A stretch of 64,000 nucleotides of DNA from Toxorhynchites rutilus septentrionalis (taxonomy: Eukaryota > Arthropoda > Insecta > Diptera > Culicidae). This document shows, in pieces, positions 22,020 to 34,373 of the stretch (its first letter is position 1; every line of letters begins with the position of its first letter). The notes below the pieces were generated by a model. That model saw nothing but the letters and a program-made list of their open reading frames with translations. It was not told the origin of the DNA and did not search any database. The position numbers and the translations under genes are program-made. Location of the stretch: NCBI RefSeq assembly GCF_029784135.1, contig NC_073746.1, positions 185,199,983-185,263,982 of the forward strand, read 5' to 3'.

Positions 22020-22973
22020 TAGGGTAAATGATCTTGGTTTGTCCAATTTGGGGTGTTTTTACGCTAGTAAATGCAAATCAATTTTTCTTCATGAAAATCA
22101 AACATAATCGATACGAGTTTGGGTTTGTTGAAAAGCCCCAAGTCTCTAGTTGCTAATACTACCATAAGGTGTTGAAATTATTCAAATTTTTATGTTTTTT
22201 AACGATTTTCCTTAAAGAAGAATTATGATCATGGTTTGACCACCTCTGATCATGGTTTGCCCAAAAAAATGATCATGGTTTGTCCGGTTTTAGAAATTTC
22301 CATTTTTGAATGAAAACATTCGAATTCACAATTGCATCTATCATTGCTTGAGTTTACTGTCATCATATTGATTCATTCATAATTTAGGCTTTCTTCAGAA
22401 TATTGCCTTTTCTTGGGCATTTTAGAAGTGTTCACCTCAACACAATCAACACAGAAAAACCATACTTCTGCTATGCGCGAAGCACACCATAAACAAACAT
22501 AAACAAACTGCAGCGCGCCAAGCGGTTGCCATAGAAATCATGTGGACAAAACAACATTATTGAATTGGACAACTCATGATCAGAATTGAGTTCATCAAAA
22601 TGCGTTAATTTAATGGTTTAGCTATGTAAATCCGATACAAATGGTGAGCAAGCATGATGTTTACAATATTTATAAGTGTTGTAATCCAGAAAAGGTACGT
22701 GCCAAATAATCATCTGGTGATCGATTAAAAGTTAGCTCGAATGAGGGGCGCTTTGACACAAATAGGAGGTGTATTTTATAATCCTTTCAAACATGTGATT
22801 TCGTAAAAATATACTATCAAACTACTATAAATCATGTAAAAGGCAATTTCATTCATATGTTTCGAAACATTCGAAGGCCTTATTTGACACAGGAGCGCTG
22901 AATTAGAGCATTCAAAAAAGTGGGCAAACCATGATCATATTTTCGACTGGACAAACCAAGATCATTTACCCTA
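22020..22973. mobile_element. MITE with perfect 26-bp terminal inverted repeats
   Basis: 22020-22045 (TAGGGTAAATGATCTTGGTT...) is exactly matched in reverse complement by 22948-22973, with TA at each end. The subterminal word GATCATGGTTTG is repeated at 22228, 22250 and 22272 and inverted near 22925. The 954-bp interior has no coding potential. It resembles the 14756 element in layout (TAGGG end, subterminal repeats) but not in body sequence. Confidence 0.8.
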
Positions 22974-23253
22974 TACAGAAAAAAAAGATATCCATAGACA
23001 TTTTTTTTCTAATTTTTCTATCCATCTCAAATATCCTTCAAATTATTCTACCATTCTAATTTGGGTGGAGACAAATTCAACGATATAAAGACGACTCAAA
23101 GCTGATCAGCCGTTTTCCTGTGATGAGATGTTATACGTACGTGGGAAAACCTTGCTTTATATTGGGTTGGGGAAAAAGAAATGTCGTATATTGTCAATAT
23201 ATGGCAACATTTAAACATATCTTGTATTGTACTTATCGCATCGGGTCATACTA

Positions 23254-24538
23254 AAGGGTGTGTCACATCAAATTGCATCACGGAAAAAAACGCTGTAGAA
23301 ATTTAATTTTTAGGAATTATATCTTCAGCTTTCGCTTATAATCAGATAAGAGTGTATAGATCACGTTGGCTATGCTTCACTGTTAATTTTTCGTAAATTT
23401 GGAAAAATGTCGTCTAACGAAAAAGAGCGTCGTGAATTAATCCTGCGCACTCATTTCGAGAATCCGGAGTTGTCACATCGGGACATCGGTAAGATGCTGG
23501 GAATCGTCCAATCCATGGTCAGCAGAGTACTAAAATGATACTTCGAGAACCTAACCATCGACCGGAAGGTGAAGAACGGCAAAAATGGATGCTCCGTCAG
23601 TTGAAAAGATCACAAGCGCGTAGTTAAGCAGTGATCGTGATCTGAGAAGTTCGGTCCGGGATGTCGCCAATAAGCTGAATTTGTCAAGTTAATTCGTCCA
23701 GCGGACCAAGCAGCGGGAGGGCCTGCGTACATACAAGGTTCAGAAGGCTCCTAACCGCGACGAAAGGCAAAACATGGTGGGGAAGACGCGAGCCCGGAAG
23801 CTGTACACCGAAATGCTGACGAAGCCGCATTGCCTGGTAATGGACGACGAAACCTACGTCAAAGCGGACTTTCGTCAGCTGCCGGGCCTGTTGTTCTTCT
23901 CCGCAGAGGACAAATTCAGCGTTCCGGAGGAGATTCGCAAGCAGAAACTATCCAAGTTTGCCAAAAAGTACATGGTGTGGCAAGCGATCTGCTCTTGCAG
24001 AAAGCGGAGCGCCCCCTTCGTGATGACCGGCACGGTAAACGGGCAGGTTTACCTTAAGGAGTGCCTACAGAAGCGCTTACTACCACTATTGAAGCACCAC
24101 GAAGGCCCGACCATCTTCTGGCCGGATCTCGCTTCGTGCCACTATTCAAAGGACGTTTTGGAGTGGTACGAAGCCAACGGGGTCACTTTTGTGCCAAAGG
24201 AAATGAACCCGCCCAACGCGCCGGAGCTTCGCCCAATAGAGAAATATTGGGCGATTATGAAGCAGGCCCTCCGGAAGAACCCAAAAGTTGTCAAATCGGA
24301 GGCGGACTTCAAGAGAAAATGGATTTCTGTTCAACCTGACGTTGTACAGAACCTTATGGACGGGGTAAAGATGAAGGTGCGAGCATACGGGCTTGGGCTC
24401 GAAGTATGAATAAAAAGAAAATGCCAAAAGTTGTTTAATAGTTTTTATTTTACTGTCTAAAATTTTCAAAAGGATCGGTCTACTGGGCGAATTTCTACAG
24501 CGTTTTTTCCGTGATGCAATTTGATGTGACACACCCTT
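23254..24538 (+). mobile_element. ITmD37E-type transposon, copy 1 (nested)
   Basis: Bounded by AAGGGTGTGTCACATCAAAT at 23254 and its inverted copy ending at 24538, each followed by TA. The repeat runs for about 45 bases. The 1285-bp element encodes one transposase and sits inside the mariner at 23162-25037. A sister copy lies inverted at 28811-30105. Confidence 0.9.
23407..24409 (+). pseudogene. DD37E transposase, copy 1, inactivated
   Basis: Starts MSSNEKERRELILRTHFENP at 23407, with a helix-turn-helix in the first 100 codons. Stop codons and a deletion lie at 23536-23640, and a TAA at 23690 is shared with copy 2. From 23774 the DDE domain is open: MDDETYVKADFRQLPG, VWQAICSCRKRSAPFV, FWPDLASCHYSKDVLEWYEA, and NPPNAPELRPIEKYW. 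I count 37 residues between the second aspartate and the glutamate, which defines DD37E. The C-terminus ends GLGLEV at 24409. The catalytic residues are all present; the N-terminus is broken. Confidence 0.88.
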
Positions 24539-25204
24539 TATACGGCTATTTAAAGACGACAATCTGTGCTACAAGTGTCGTTTTGACAGTGTTGTGATTG
24601 TCCTTTTCAGTCTCAAGTTAGAGCGCGTCAAAGATGGAGTCCACCAAGCACGAAATTCGCCATATTTTACGTTTTTACTACCTGCGAGGTAAAACTGCAA
24701 CGAAGGCGGCCGAAAAAGTCGTGCAGTTTATGGACCCGATAATGTAACGATTCGCACAGCACAGCGTTGGTTTGATCGATTTCGTTCTGGTGTAGTGGCT
24801 GTCGAAGATACACCCCGTACTGGTAGACCAATCGTCATGGAAACCGATAAAATCGTTGAAATCATCCAAGTGAAGTTGGATGGATGAAGTTTGTCTTCTA
24901 AATGAAGTTGTCTTCTAAATGGCAACAAGTTTGCGAACGAAACGACGTATATTTGACTTAAATTGGATAATTTTAAGTATGTGAAATAAAGCGTAAAATT
25001 TCGATCAAAAATACGACATTTCTTTTTCCCCAACCCTATATATAAAGATAAATTAATAATGAAATATATTGTACGGGGGATCCTGCTAGGGCTTTTAAAA
25101 TCGCCGACATTCGCGCCAGAGGACGAAGGTGCTCGTTTCAAAATTTCATAACTTTTCTCCATCATTGATGTTTGGCTTAAGATTATAATAGAAAATTCTT
25201 GTTA

Positions 25205-25468
25205 GATGGCACTAACGTTCCCAGTGGAACTTTCGCCTTCTCAACGTAAGTATTACTTGCGTCAATTTTATAAGTAGTACTTTGTTGAGATTTCTATGCC
25301 GAATAACACGCCTTGAATGTATTCTGGAGTGGCAAGCTCTAGAATACGCGTGACAACAGTGCAAGTCGGAAAAAAATTCTTTGACGAAAAATCCCCCTGC
25401 CAGAACGGGAATCGTACCCGAACCCCCGGCATGATAATGTGGGACTCTAACCACTCGGCCACGAGCAT
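25205..25468 (-). repeat. Feilai-like tRNA-derived SINE
   Basis: Minus-strand A box GTGGCCGAGTGGTTAGAGTC and B box GGGTACGATTCCC, with the same body and tail as the copy at 13008-13268. The B box carries a substitution relative to that copy. Confidence 0.8.
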
Positions 25469-25839
25469 CTTAGAAGATTTTTTCGAGGTCTCAATAACGG
25501 GACATTTTCCTATTATCAATTCAAGTAATCAGAATTAACTTACTCATTTAAGTCGTCCTTCGTAGCGCAGGGAATAGCATTCCAACAGGTTCTGAATCTA
25601 CAGATAATGATTTGGTTCATGTCCAACCAACAACCACAACAACTTATTAATATTTGTATAGTTGCTCGCATAGAATTTTTCCCATTCAGCGCATAACCCG
25701 TATTTGAAAAGAACCGCTACTTCGAGTAAGAATGCCAATAGTAATTGCTTTCCTTCTGTTTTACGTTTCTTCCCACCACCAACCACCCTCATGGTCCGTG
25801 TTTCGAATGCCATTCCGGTAAATTGAAAAATCGCCACAG

Positions 25840-26082
25840 CTCCATCAACCGTTCGGAATCGGCATAATTCATACCACAAAGATTCTCTGCAGTCACCCGT
25901 GAGCAACATGGAGGCACTGACAGCGCCCTGCTCTTGGAGTCCTGTGGCCCCACCACCACTGATCGCATCGGACGAGAACAATCTAAATGCAAATAATGAA
26001 AATAATAGCATCACTAGCAGCAATAACAACAACAACAACAACAACACCAGCGGCAGCAATAGCAACAGCTGCAACGCCAAAG
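25840..26082 (+). CDS. osp: outspread-like gene, Asn/Ser-rich linker exon
   Basis: I place the acceptor at TCGCCACAG (25839) because it continues the phase-1 codon from the exon at 20365 and keeps the frame open. The product starts PPSTVRNRHNSYHKDSLQSP, passes MEALTAPCSWSPVAPPPLIA and ends in an Asn/Ser tract with eight consecutive Asn, at the GTGAGT donor (phase 1). A later acceptor CTGCAG (25892) would break the frame with the known upstream exon. Asn-rich low-complexity linkers are common between domains of insect proteins. No domain is recognisable. Confidence 0.65.
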
Positions 26083-27835
26083 GTGAGTGAATACAAATTG
26101 GTCATCACTATATTAGAATCACACGAAGAAGAAATGAGATTGCTTTACTCTGAGCCATGCTTATGAGCAATTTTTTTCTCCGCATTTTTTTTCTCCACAT
26201 TATTCGATTTAAGTTTTACTTCCTATTCGGGAGACACAATTTTGCAAGTGATTTTTTATGAATATTTCAACAGTTCAAAATCATTTTGTTTTCCTCAAAG
26301 TATTTCTCACCAGAAACCTTTCTGGCCTAAGTGGAACACAGGATGGCATTCAGCTCGTTCAAAATTTCAGTTTGGGGAAGGGCAAAACGCCTTTTCTGAT
26401 GTGAGTACACTAAGTTTCTTATAAGTTTCGCTCGAAAAAATACGAATAAACCTTGCCGCGTTGCAGTGTGTATGTATTTTCTGCCCAATAATCGAGCCAT
26501 TCTCGACAGAATGCAGCGCGTGTGATTCCTGCCAAAACTGAAAAAAATGGCGGATTGTGAAAAAGACCGTTCAATAGCGAGCAGTACTTGTTGGAATATA
26601 TCAATTGGTTGCTTGGTAGAATGTCGCAATACGAATATTCTTTCTAATCTCACCAGCCACAGAACATAACTTTATTCGGTTAAAGACCTGGCTACCTTGA
26701 AGATATCTAACGGGGGGTCATTTCGTACAGATTTTTTTGTTCGCTCAGCTATGTTGTAAATGATAAATTTTTTTATCAACCGTAATGATATACGTAAAAA
26801 ACTGCATGTTTTTTCAATACGTTTATTTAACGGGTCGCCGATGCGATCCATGAATTTTCATCGGTCAAATACATTAGATAACATTTAACACTGAAAAAAT
26901 TAAACCGCATCCCCGTGCCACCTCTACTTGAAAAAATCCTAATGTAAAAATGCATAAAAAATACCGAATGTTGATCAAAATGATCCCAAAATACACACAA
27001 TATAATAATTTATGGCCGTTATAAATTCAATGTGCTTAATAATCTATTGTTCAAAACAATTATCCCCAGACTCAGGTGTCCTTGAACGAGTCTCTCACGT
27101 TGGACCGCAGCAAGCCGACCGATCTTGGATGAGATCATCACAAAGCATTCAGTTATCGTCTCTCATTGAAGATGATAGTTTATGCTGTGGTTGGTGTAAG
27201 CTGCACCACACTTTCGCTGAAACCCGCATCATCTGCAAATCCACACAGAAATTCTTCGCTTCCACTAGGGTTGATCATTTTTTTCTTCTTTCGGTTCGTG
27301 TCACAGAGATTGACTAATTTGTCGCTCGAACGTGAGAAAAATTGTCAATTCGCTTTATAAGCCCGGTATGTTTTTGAATTAGGCTTGATAACTTGGAAAT
27401 TAAAGCAGGAGTGAAACGATAATGAATAGGCAGCAGACTCGACAAAAGCTCTACAAGATAAGCATTCAGAACGTATGCTGCGTTTTAAATGAAAGAAACA
27501 ATTATCCCATCGAAATTTCTTGACGCTCGTTTCAATCGATACCTTCGTCAATACGGTGGTCACTGACAACTGGTAGAGGAAGAATGGTAATGACAGACAG
27601 CTTAAGTAAAAGTTGTTTTTTTTCGAGAATTTCACAAAAAATATATAGCTATCTTACCATGAATCGATAGTCTGGGTTTCTTTTTATAATAAAAATTGTT
27701 TTTGAGGCAGAAATTTTGCAAAATTAATGTCTCTGAAAAAATAAGAAAAAGTCGAGAAAGACGGACACTTGAAAGGGAAAGATGAATTGAAAATTCAAGT
27801 TTATGTACTCGATAAGTTTTGGAGGTCTACAATTA
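26083..27835. other. Intron sequence, nothing recognised
   Basis: AT-rich intron DNA. A short segment near 27070-27130 reads QVSLNESLTLDRSKPTDLG in one frame but is isolated and has no recognised family. Confidence 0.4.
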
Positions 27836-27839
27836 GGCC

Positions 27840-28700
27840 TTTAAATGATCAAACAAAAAGGCTTGACGTGAGATTTCTTTGCGAAACACTTCGCCTCCGT
27901 TTTTCGAACAGTCCGAACAGTGCGCCCAAATAGTTGTAGAGTTCCTATGCCCCTGGTCCAGATGGCATACCCGCTGTTGTTTTCCGTCATTGTACAAGAA
28001 CAATAACCGAACCACAAGCCTTCATTTGTCAGGCATCGAGAAATGTCATGCTATGACCTTCCATCGTTCTTTGAAACCGATTATTTTCAATTACCACATC
28101 GACAATACGATTCTTAACGTAATGAATCAAGTTACGGATTTCGGTGTTGTATTGGACTCGAAGCTTTCGTTCAACTCACATTATGCATCGATGATCTCGA
28201 AGACGAATCATAGTTTCATAGTTTCATCTCTAAAATTGCCAAGAATTTCACGGACCCACACTGCATAAGGTGTCATTTTGCTCTATCGTACGACCAATCC
28301 TAGAAAATGCTCCAATTGTGTGGGCACGAAACGATGTAACGTGGTATCTTAGAATCGAGAGGGTGCAAAAAAGGTTCATACGTATGGCCTTGTGAAATCT
28401 ACCAGAACACGGTCCTTTGAAACCTCCAGCGTATCCAACTGCTTGCTCTTGAAACGCTCGGACGGAGGTGCAAGATACAACAGGATATTTTCGTTTGTAA
28501 AGTGATAGGCAGTGAAGCCGATTGCCCTCATCTTTTGTCACTGCCGAACTTTCGTGCCGTCAATCAGGATGCTGAGACAACGGTCTCTGATGCAATCGAG
28601 CTTCCATCGTATTCGATACGGATACAACCAACTCATTAGTGCAATAGAGTTTCTGAGTAGAATAAGTAGATTAAACTTCAATAAAGTGACGGAATATGTA
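27840..28700 (+). mobile_element. Jockey-group non-LTR retrotransposon remnant
   Basis: In shifting frames, FA..F (27890), a degenerate PGPDGIPA block (27950), then EKCHAMTFHRSLKPIIFNYH, VTDFGVVLDSKLSFNSHYAS (28130-28190), an RPILENA region near 28295 and a C-terminal RQRSLMQSSFHRIRYGYN (28577-28625). These are C-terminal reverse-transcriptase blocks in the order found in mosquito Jockey-type elements. The catalytic YADD region is deleted between 27990 and 28040. The element is long dead and 5'-truncated. Confidence 0.75.
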
Positions 28701-28810
28701 GTTTATTGAGGCAATTTATGTCAGATAAATTTAATGTAAACAATAAACTTACCGCTGATTCGATGAAACGGAAGGAAAGTAATACTAAAACACTCACGTA
28801 ACGAAAAATA

Positions 28811-30105
28811 AAGGGTGTGTCACATCAAATTGCATTACGGAAAAAACGCTGTAGAAATTCGCCCAGTAGACCGATCCTTTTGAAAATTTTAGACAGTAAA
28901 ATAAAAACTATTAAACAACTTTTGGCATTTTCTTTTTATTCATACTTCGAGCCCAAGCCCGTATACTCGCACCTTCCTCTTTACCCCGTCCATAAGGTTC
29001 TGTACAACGTCAGGTTGTAGTTTTTTTTGAACAGAAATCCATTTTCTCTTGAAGTCCGCCTCCGATTTGACAACTTTTGGGTTCTTCCGGAGGGCCTGCT
29101 TCATAATCGCCCAATATTTCTCTATTGGGCGAAGCTCCGGCGCATTGGGCGGGTTCATTTCCTTTGGCACGAAGGTGACCCCGTTGGCTTCGTACCACTC
29201 CAACACGTCCTTTAAATAGTGGCACGAAGCGAGATCCGGCCAGAAGATGGTCGGGCCTTCGTGCTGCTTCAATAGTGGTAGTAAGCGCTTCTGTGGGCAC
29301 TCCTTAAGGTAAACCTGCCCGTTTACCGTGCCGGTCATCACGAAGGGGGCGCTCCGCTTTCCGCAAGAGCAGATCGCTTGCCACACCATGTACTTTTTGG
29401 CAAACTTGGATAGTTTCTGCTTGCGAATCTCCTCCGGAACGCTGAATTTGTCCTCTGCGGAGAAGAACAACAGGCCCGGCAGCTGACGAAAGTCCGCTTT
29501 GACGTAGGTTTCGTCGTCCATTACCAGGAAATGCGGCTCCGTCAGCATTTCGGTGTACAGCTTCCGGGCTCGCGTCTTCCCCATCATGTTTTGCCTTTCG
29601 TCGCGGTTAGGAGCCTTCTGAACCTTGTATGTACGCAGGCCCTCCCGCTGTTTGGTCCGCTGGACGAATTAATTTGACAAATTCAGCTTATTGGCGACAT
29701 CCCGGACCGAACTTCTCGGATCACGTGTAAACTGCTTAACTACGCGCTTGTGAACTTTTTCACTGATGGAGCATCCATTTTTGCCGTTCTTCACCTTCCG
29801 GTCGATGGTTAGGTTCTCGAAGTATCGTTTTAGTACTCTGCTGACCATGGATTGGACGATTCCCAGCATCTTACCGATGTCCCGTGACAACTCCGGATTC
29901 TCGAAATGAGTGCGCAGGATTAATTCACGACGCTCTTTTTCGTTCGACGACATTTTTCCAAATTTACGAAAAATTGACAGTGAAGCATGGCCAACGTGTA
30001 TAGATCACTCTTATCTGATTATAAGCGAAAGCTGAAGATATAATTCCTAAAAATTAAATTTCTACAGCGTTTTTTCCGTGATGTAATTTGATGTGACACA
30101 CCCTT
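28811..30105 (-). mobile_element. ITmD37E-type transposon, copy 2
   Basis: Same terminal inverted repeats as the 23254 copy (AAGGGTGTGTCACATCAAAT at 28811 and inverted to 30105), with TA on both sides. It is 1295 bp and nearly full length. Transposase lies on the minus strand. High similarity to copy 1 shows recent spread of the family. Confidence 0.9.
28940..29953 (-). pseudogene. DD37E transposase, copy 2, one nonsense codon
   Basis: Reading from 29953 (MSSNEKERRELILRTHFENP) the frame continues without a shift to GLGLEV at 28940, a length of 337 codons, apart from one in-frame TAA at codon 95 (29669-29671). The N-terminal 95 codons carry the helix-turn-helix. The rest holds MDDETYVKADFRQLPG, FWPDLASCHYLKDVLEWYEA and NPPNAPELRPIEKYW, so the DD37E triad is intact. 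Copy 1 has the same stop. A protein from the downstream ATG at 29587 would lack most of the DNA-binding domain. Confidence 0.88.
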
Positions 30106-33100
30106 TATTAAAAAAAAAAACTTGTTAGCAAGGAGAACCTTATTTTCTAAAGATGAAAATTTACTTTGAACTGTTCTTTGCAGATCACTTTTATGTTTTT
30201 ATTCACCATTCCGACAGACGGCCAGCGGGCGTGGCCGGTGCCGTTATTGACTATTCAAAGTTCGAATCACCGAAACTTGCACAATGAGAATGGTTTGCTA
30301 TTCCCAAGCACCATTCGGTGTGTTCTTTGTGCAATTTTGCTAGTTCAGGTCAATCACGGAGAGCAACTACGAAGTTTACGGCCAGCTCCAAATTATACAC
30401 AGTGAGTCAAATCTATTGATACACTGTATTGCATGTTTGTACATCGTTCAAATTCAAAATTAAAATGTAATTTATCAGTCAAACATAAGTCTGTCCCGCC
30501 CTGTATGCGGTCCCCTTAGCAAATCGGACTTGATTGGGCAACACTCCAAAACATTAGGCAGCACGCTAAATCAAATTGGGCAACACTCCAAACTACTCGT
30601 GAATTTTCTTCCGGATCCGTTTACTCGCCGATTTAGTACCTACCCTACCGATTTAATACCTACCCTACCTTATAATACCCTACGATTCGAAATTATATCT
30701 ATGGATTATAAAGGAGCTTCTGTGGCTTTTAGCTGAGAAATTTTCAAATCTATGGCGTCTATGGCGGATAACCCACCACTCTTGGGTGAAATTGCTTGGA
30801 CAACGTTGAGAAATCAGCGACGAATTGTCCAGGTTGCCCCCGTAGTCAGACTCGGCATGACTTCTTAACAGCTTATCCGGAGGAATAGACTGTGTTTCTG
30901 GCATCTGATTGAAAGGGTTCGCGCATTTCAGCTCATTATCAGTTGCTGTCATGGCTCTCCCACCGAATTTACTCGTGCCGATGTTGTTGATACTGCCGGA
31001 ATTGTTGTTCTCTCTCTCCAGCGTACCATGCTGTCACTGTTCACGTAGATCGTCAGGCTGTACATGTTGTAATTGTTGTTGTAGGACTTTGTCCTTTTCA
31101 TGACGCAGCCTGTCTGGGGCAACTGTTCAAAAGCACACTCGCTTGCAGATCGTCTTTTTTACGATTTGGTTTCGAGGCCACTTGACTGTCTCCAAAGGCT
31201 TTCGGTTAATTGCCTCTGACCATTCTGCAATGCCTGTGAGAGAAATTGGGATTATGATTCGATCTTTCCTCACTCGGTAAGTTCTCCAAGATTATGTACG
31301 TTTTATACAGATATTCCTTGTTTTCCCGGGAGGTCTTCTATACAGCGAGTCCTCCTGCAGTCTCAACAGTTGAAGCTTGATGCAGTCTTTGCATATTGCT
31401 GAGAATAAATGGAGATTGCAGACTATTTCTCAACAAGATCGGTCATCAGCAATTCTATTCCTGCTTCCGTTGGTCACTTAGTGAATATGGGAGTGATTGC
31501 TGCTGATTTCTCGACGGAATTTTCTATGATTTTGCAGATTTCTTTGAGACTGGTTTTTGACCGATGACTGAAGACTGTTGATTGGGCATTGCATTCAGAG
31601 GTACTACCTGCAGATTGTCCGGCTGAACATGCACGAGCTCTGTAATGTTGCAGCTTATGACATTTTGGACTTTTCGTAATATCTGCGCCACTTATAAGCG
31701 CTCCGTCCGAATACACTTTATTTAGCTAGACCCATTTCGTTGTCACGTTGTCTCACTACATCTCAAGCTCTTGTCGGTAACTTCTTCCTATACCCCTACT
31801 CAAGCGAAAAGATGCCATCCGTTTCTTTCATCGCACTGGACCATCTCGTTGGTGTTGACACGATTTGCAGACAAATCCAGTAACATTTTCTTGCGCATTA
31901 TTCCAATCACTTGCATCAGTTCGCTCTCGGGCGCTTCTCGCATTGGGTGCATCACCCTTTTGCAGTTTTGCCTTAACCGACATTATCGTGTCACTAAACA
32001 AAGTTATATGTTGTTGAAAATCAGCTTCAACGGGAAATTTCTGAATATATAATTCTCAATCGGAAGAGAATAAAAGTCGCTTGATTCGATTATAGAGAGA
32101 ATATAATTCCCTATTAAATACATATTAACACTGTGTATCGAATGGGGAGGAATTATGGATTTTTTCTGCTGACTAAACTGAAGCACTTATTTAGAATCTT
32201 TTGTGTAAATAAGCTAGTATTATTCATCATATTTCGATCAGTATATTGAACGTCTATGGGCCTCTTAATACCTTTAATCACTGTGAAATAAAAACGGAAC
32301 TTCGATGATTTCAATATTGAATTATCTACATTATTAAACAATTATAACAAATCGAAAAATCGAGCAACCCTCGGACCGCAGTAGAATTTAGTGTAGAAGC
32401 CAAGAAGGTAGGGGATAACAAAGCATCTTGATCACGCGGGCGCGCACTCGGACAGCACAATTATCATACAATTGATAAATGAGCGTTATCAGATACAACA
32501 TGGCTTATTGCCATTGGTCTTAACCCTGTTCTTCTATCTTCTGATGTCTCGAGACCAGTCCTGATTCCTGCCCGGCGGCATTGAGCATGCATATGAGAGA
32601 GGAACGCCAGCTGAAACGGAAGACAAAGTTGCTGCGCGACGACTTACCGACCAACCAACCAATGAAATGAACAAATTTTGCATGGCCAAGAACTGAAAAA
32701 AAAACTCCGCACCATCCCTCTTTCTGAGTGCTTTGGTCGTACCATTCGTACCAACCGGGTCCTCTATTCTCGTGTATAATAGTGATTTTGTTGTTGGTTT
32801 ATTTAGTTAGTTATTAGCATACAATGTTTCATGCCACAATTGGAAATGGAGTCTATAATTTAGTGAAGATATTTTTCATGTTCAATTCAGCACCTCTTTA
32901 CCATGGTTCATTCGTTTGCGTGTTCAGCGCTTTCCTTTGGAGGCAGCAATTGATCGACACGTGATCGTTATATAGAACGAAAAACGCATTCTCCGAGTTC
33001 CAATGTGTTGTCGTTCTTCGAAAAAGGATAATCCTGCGATCTTTTTGTGGCAATTTAACTGTCGAAGCAGGAAACAATTTCATTTGTAATTTCTGGGGTA

Positions 33101-33163
33101 AAATCCGATTCCTCTTTTGTTCATTCCTCGTTTTGACGGCAGCGCCGAAGAACAAGTCGAAGT
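30106..33163. other. Intron sequence, mostly unrecognised
   Basis: Two short tandem repeats occur near 30530-30680: TTGGGCAACACTCCAAA twice and CGATTTAGTACCTACCCTAC about three times. Minus-strand frames at 31720-30680 have some protein-like stretches (for example KCANPFNQMPETQSIPPDKL) in different frames, perhaps an old retroelement gag, but no family is recognisable. Confidence 0.35.
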
Positions 33164-33171
33164 GTCTAGAG

Positions 33172-33616
33172 CAGAAATTCTCAAAGTGGTCGATATCGAA
33201 CCTTGGGGTCGATGTCGGTTTACCAGGGGTCGACATAAACGAAAACTGTTTTTCCGGGTCGACAAGGTCTAGAAATCTTCCGCTATTATATAACACAAGT
33301 TTTTATTTGAAACATCCAAGATACTGTAAAAGTTGTGTTACGTGAGCCAACTTGTAATAAGAATGACTCATAATTTGGTAGAAAGTATTATTGTTGTAAT
33401 TTGGACTAAGAACTATTAATTGCAGTTTATATTACTATGACTATTTATTGATGAGAAAATGATGTCAAGTTTACCCACTTAACCTACCACAACGTTTTTG
33501 AATTAGTGAGTATTTTGTATGAATGAGATAAATATATTTTTCAAAGAAATTTGACTATAGGGATCGATGGTATCACTTCATACTGGTAAAGGAGTCTCAT
33601 AGTTTGAGAAGCCCTG
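33172..33616. mobile_element. hAT-type MITE with 8-bp target duplication
   Basis: The element starts CAGAAATTCTCAAAGTG and ends, on the opposite strand, CAGGGCTTCTCAAACTATG. It is flanked by GTCTAGAG at 33164-33171 and again at 33617-33624. An exact 8-bp duplication with CAG..CTTCTCAAA ends is diagnostic of the hAT superfamily. There is no coding sequence in the 445 bp. Confidence 0.88.
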
Positions 33617-33624
33617 GTCTAGAG

Positions 33625-34264
33625 AAAAGCACGAACGATTATCATGCAAATTATTATACGAAAGTGTTGTAAGTAACAATTCAATGCTTCTCGAGAAATA
33701 GTGAACTAATGAATAAAGTCTTTCTTTAGCATCGGAGAGCAGAGGGTGGCATTCCAAATTATTTATTCTTTATGTTCAGATCATCTCTGAATCAATTGTT
33801 TTGAAAGTCATATTTGACGGGGCAAATTCAAACTGTGTGGCTGTATACGAATTCATTATATTTATTCAATCGAATTCATAGTGTAACGGTTGAGCAACAT
33901 TTAAAAAACTGCCATTAAGGGATTGTTCGTTTTTTTTTTTAATTTTACTGAATCAAGCTAAGAGTGTATACAGTAATTATTCGATAACTGAACCTGGTTT
34001 AACTGGACTGGACTGGGCGAACGTTAGCTGGATTTTGGTACAGATAAAAAGCAGAATTTCGTAAACAATTGACGCCATATTCAATTTGGAGTTTTGCTGT
34101 GAGGGGCATTCGAATGTAATTTCGAATGTTATTAAAATAGAAATTATTTTCGCGTGACAGTTTTTGTCATTGATTAAATTACAGAGAAATATTTTCCCCA
34201 AATTGTATATCATACCTATTGTCGCACTCAATGCAAAACTTCTAGTAGGAACCTTTTGTTTATC
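33625..34264. other. Intron sequence, nothing recognised
   Basis: AT-rich, without repeat or coding signature that I can name. Confidence 0.4.
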
Positions 34265-34370
34265 CAATTTCCTCCGTCTTGCACTGTGGTCACGCGTATT
34301 CTAGAGCTTGTCATTAAGAATGCATTCAAGGCGTGTTATTTGGCATTGAAATCTCAACTAAGTAGGTTAA
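34265..34370 (+). repeat. Feilai-like SINE, 3' part
   Basis: CTTGCACTGTGGTCACGCGT and GCATTCAAGGCGTGTTATTT match the tRNA-unrelated body of the SINEs at 13008 and 25205; the tRNA-like head is missing. Confidence 0.7.
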
Positions 34371-34373
34371 CAC

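Larger units (their letters stand above)
23162..25037 (+). mobile_element. Internally deleted mariner, host of a nested DD37E element
   Basis: Ends are TTGGGTTGGGGAAAAAGAAA at 23162 and its inverted counterpart finishing at 25037, both next to TA. After removal of the DD37E insertion (23254-24538), the mariner has a 5' leader, a start at 24633 coding MESTKHEIRHILRFYYLRGK, then VTIRTAQRWFDRFRSGV, and stops matching near 24876. A C-terminal scrap NGNKFANETTYI follows near 24920, so the catalytic domain is deleted. Non-autonomous. Confidence 0.82.

Noticed and set aside
25598..26080. Minus-strand frame with a poly-leucine signal-like start
   Set aside because: It is the antisense of the Asn/Ser repeat in the linker exon; no independent support.
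30184..30287. Possible cassette exon after TTCTTTGCAG, in frame with the preceding outspread-like exon for 33 codons (FIHHSDRRPAGVAGAVIDY)
   Set aside because: It ends in a TGA without a donor site and has no recognised homology; the open length is within chance.
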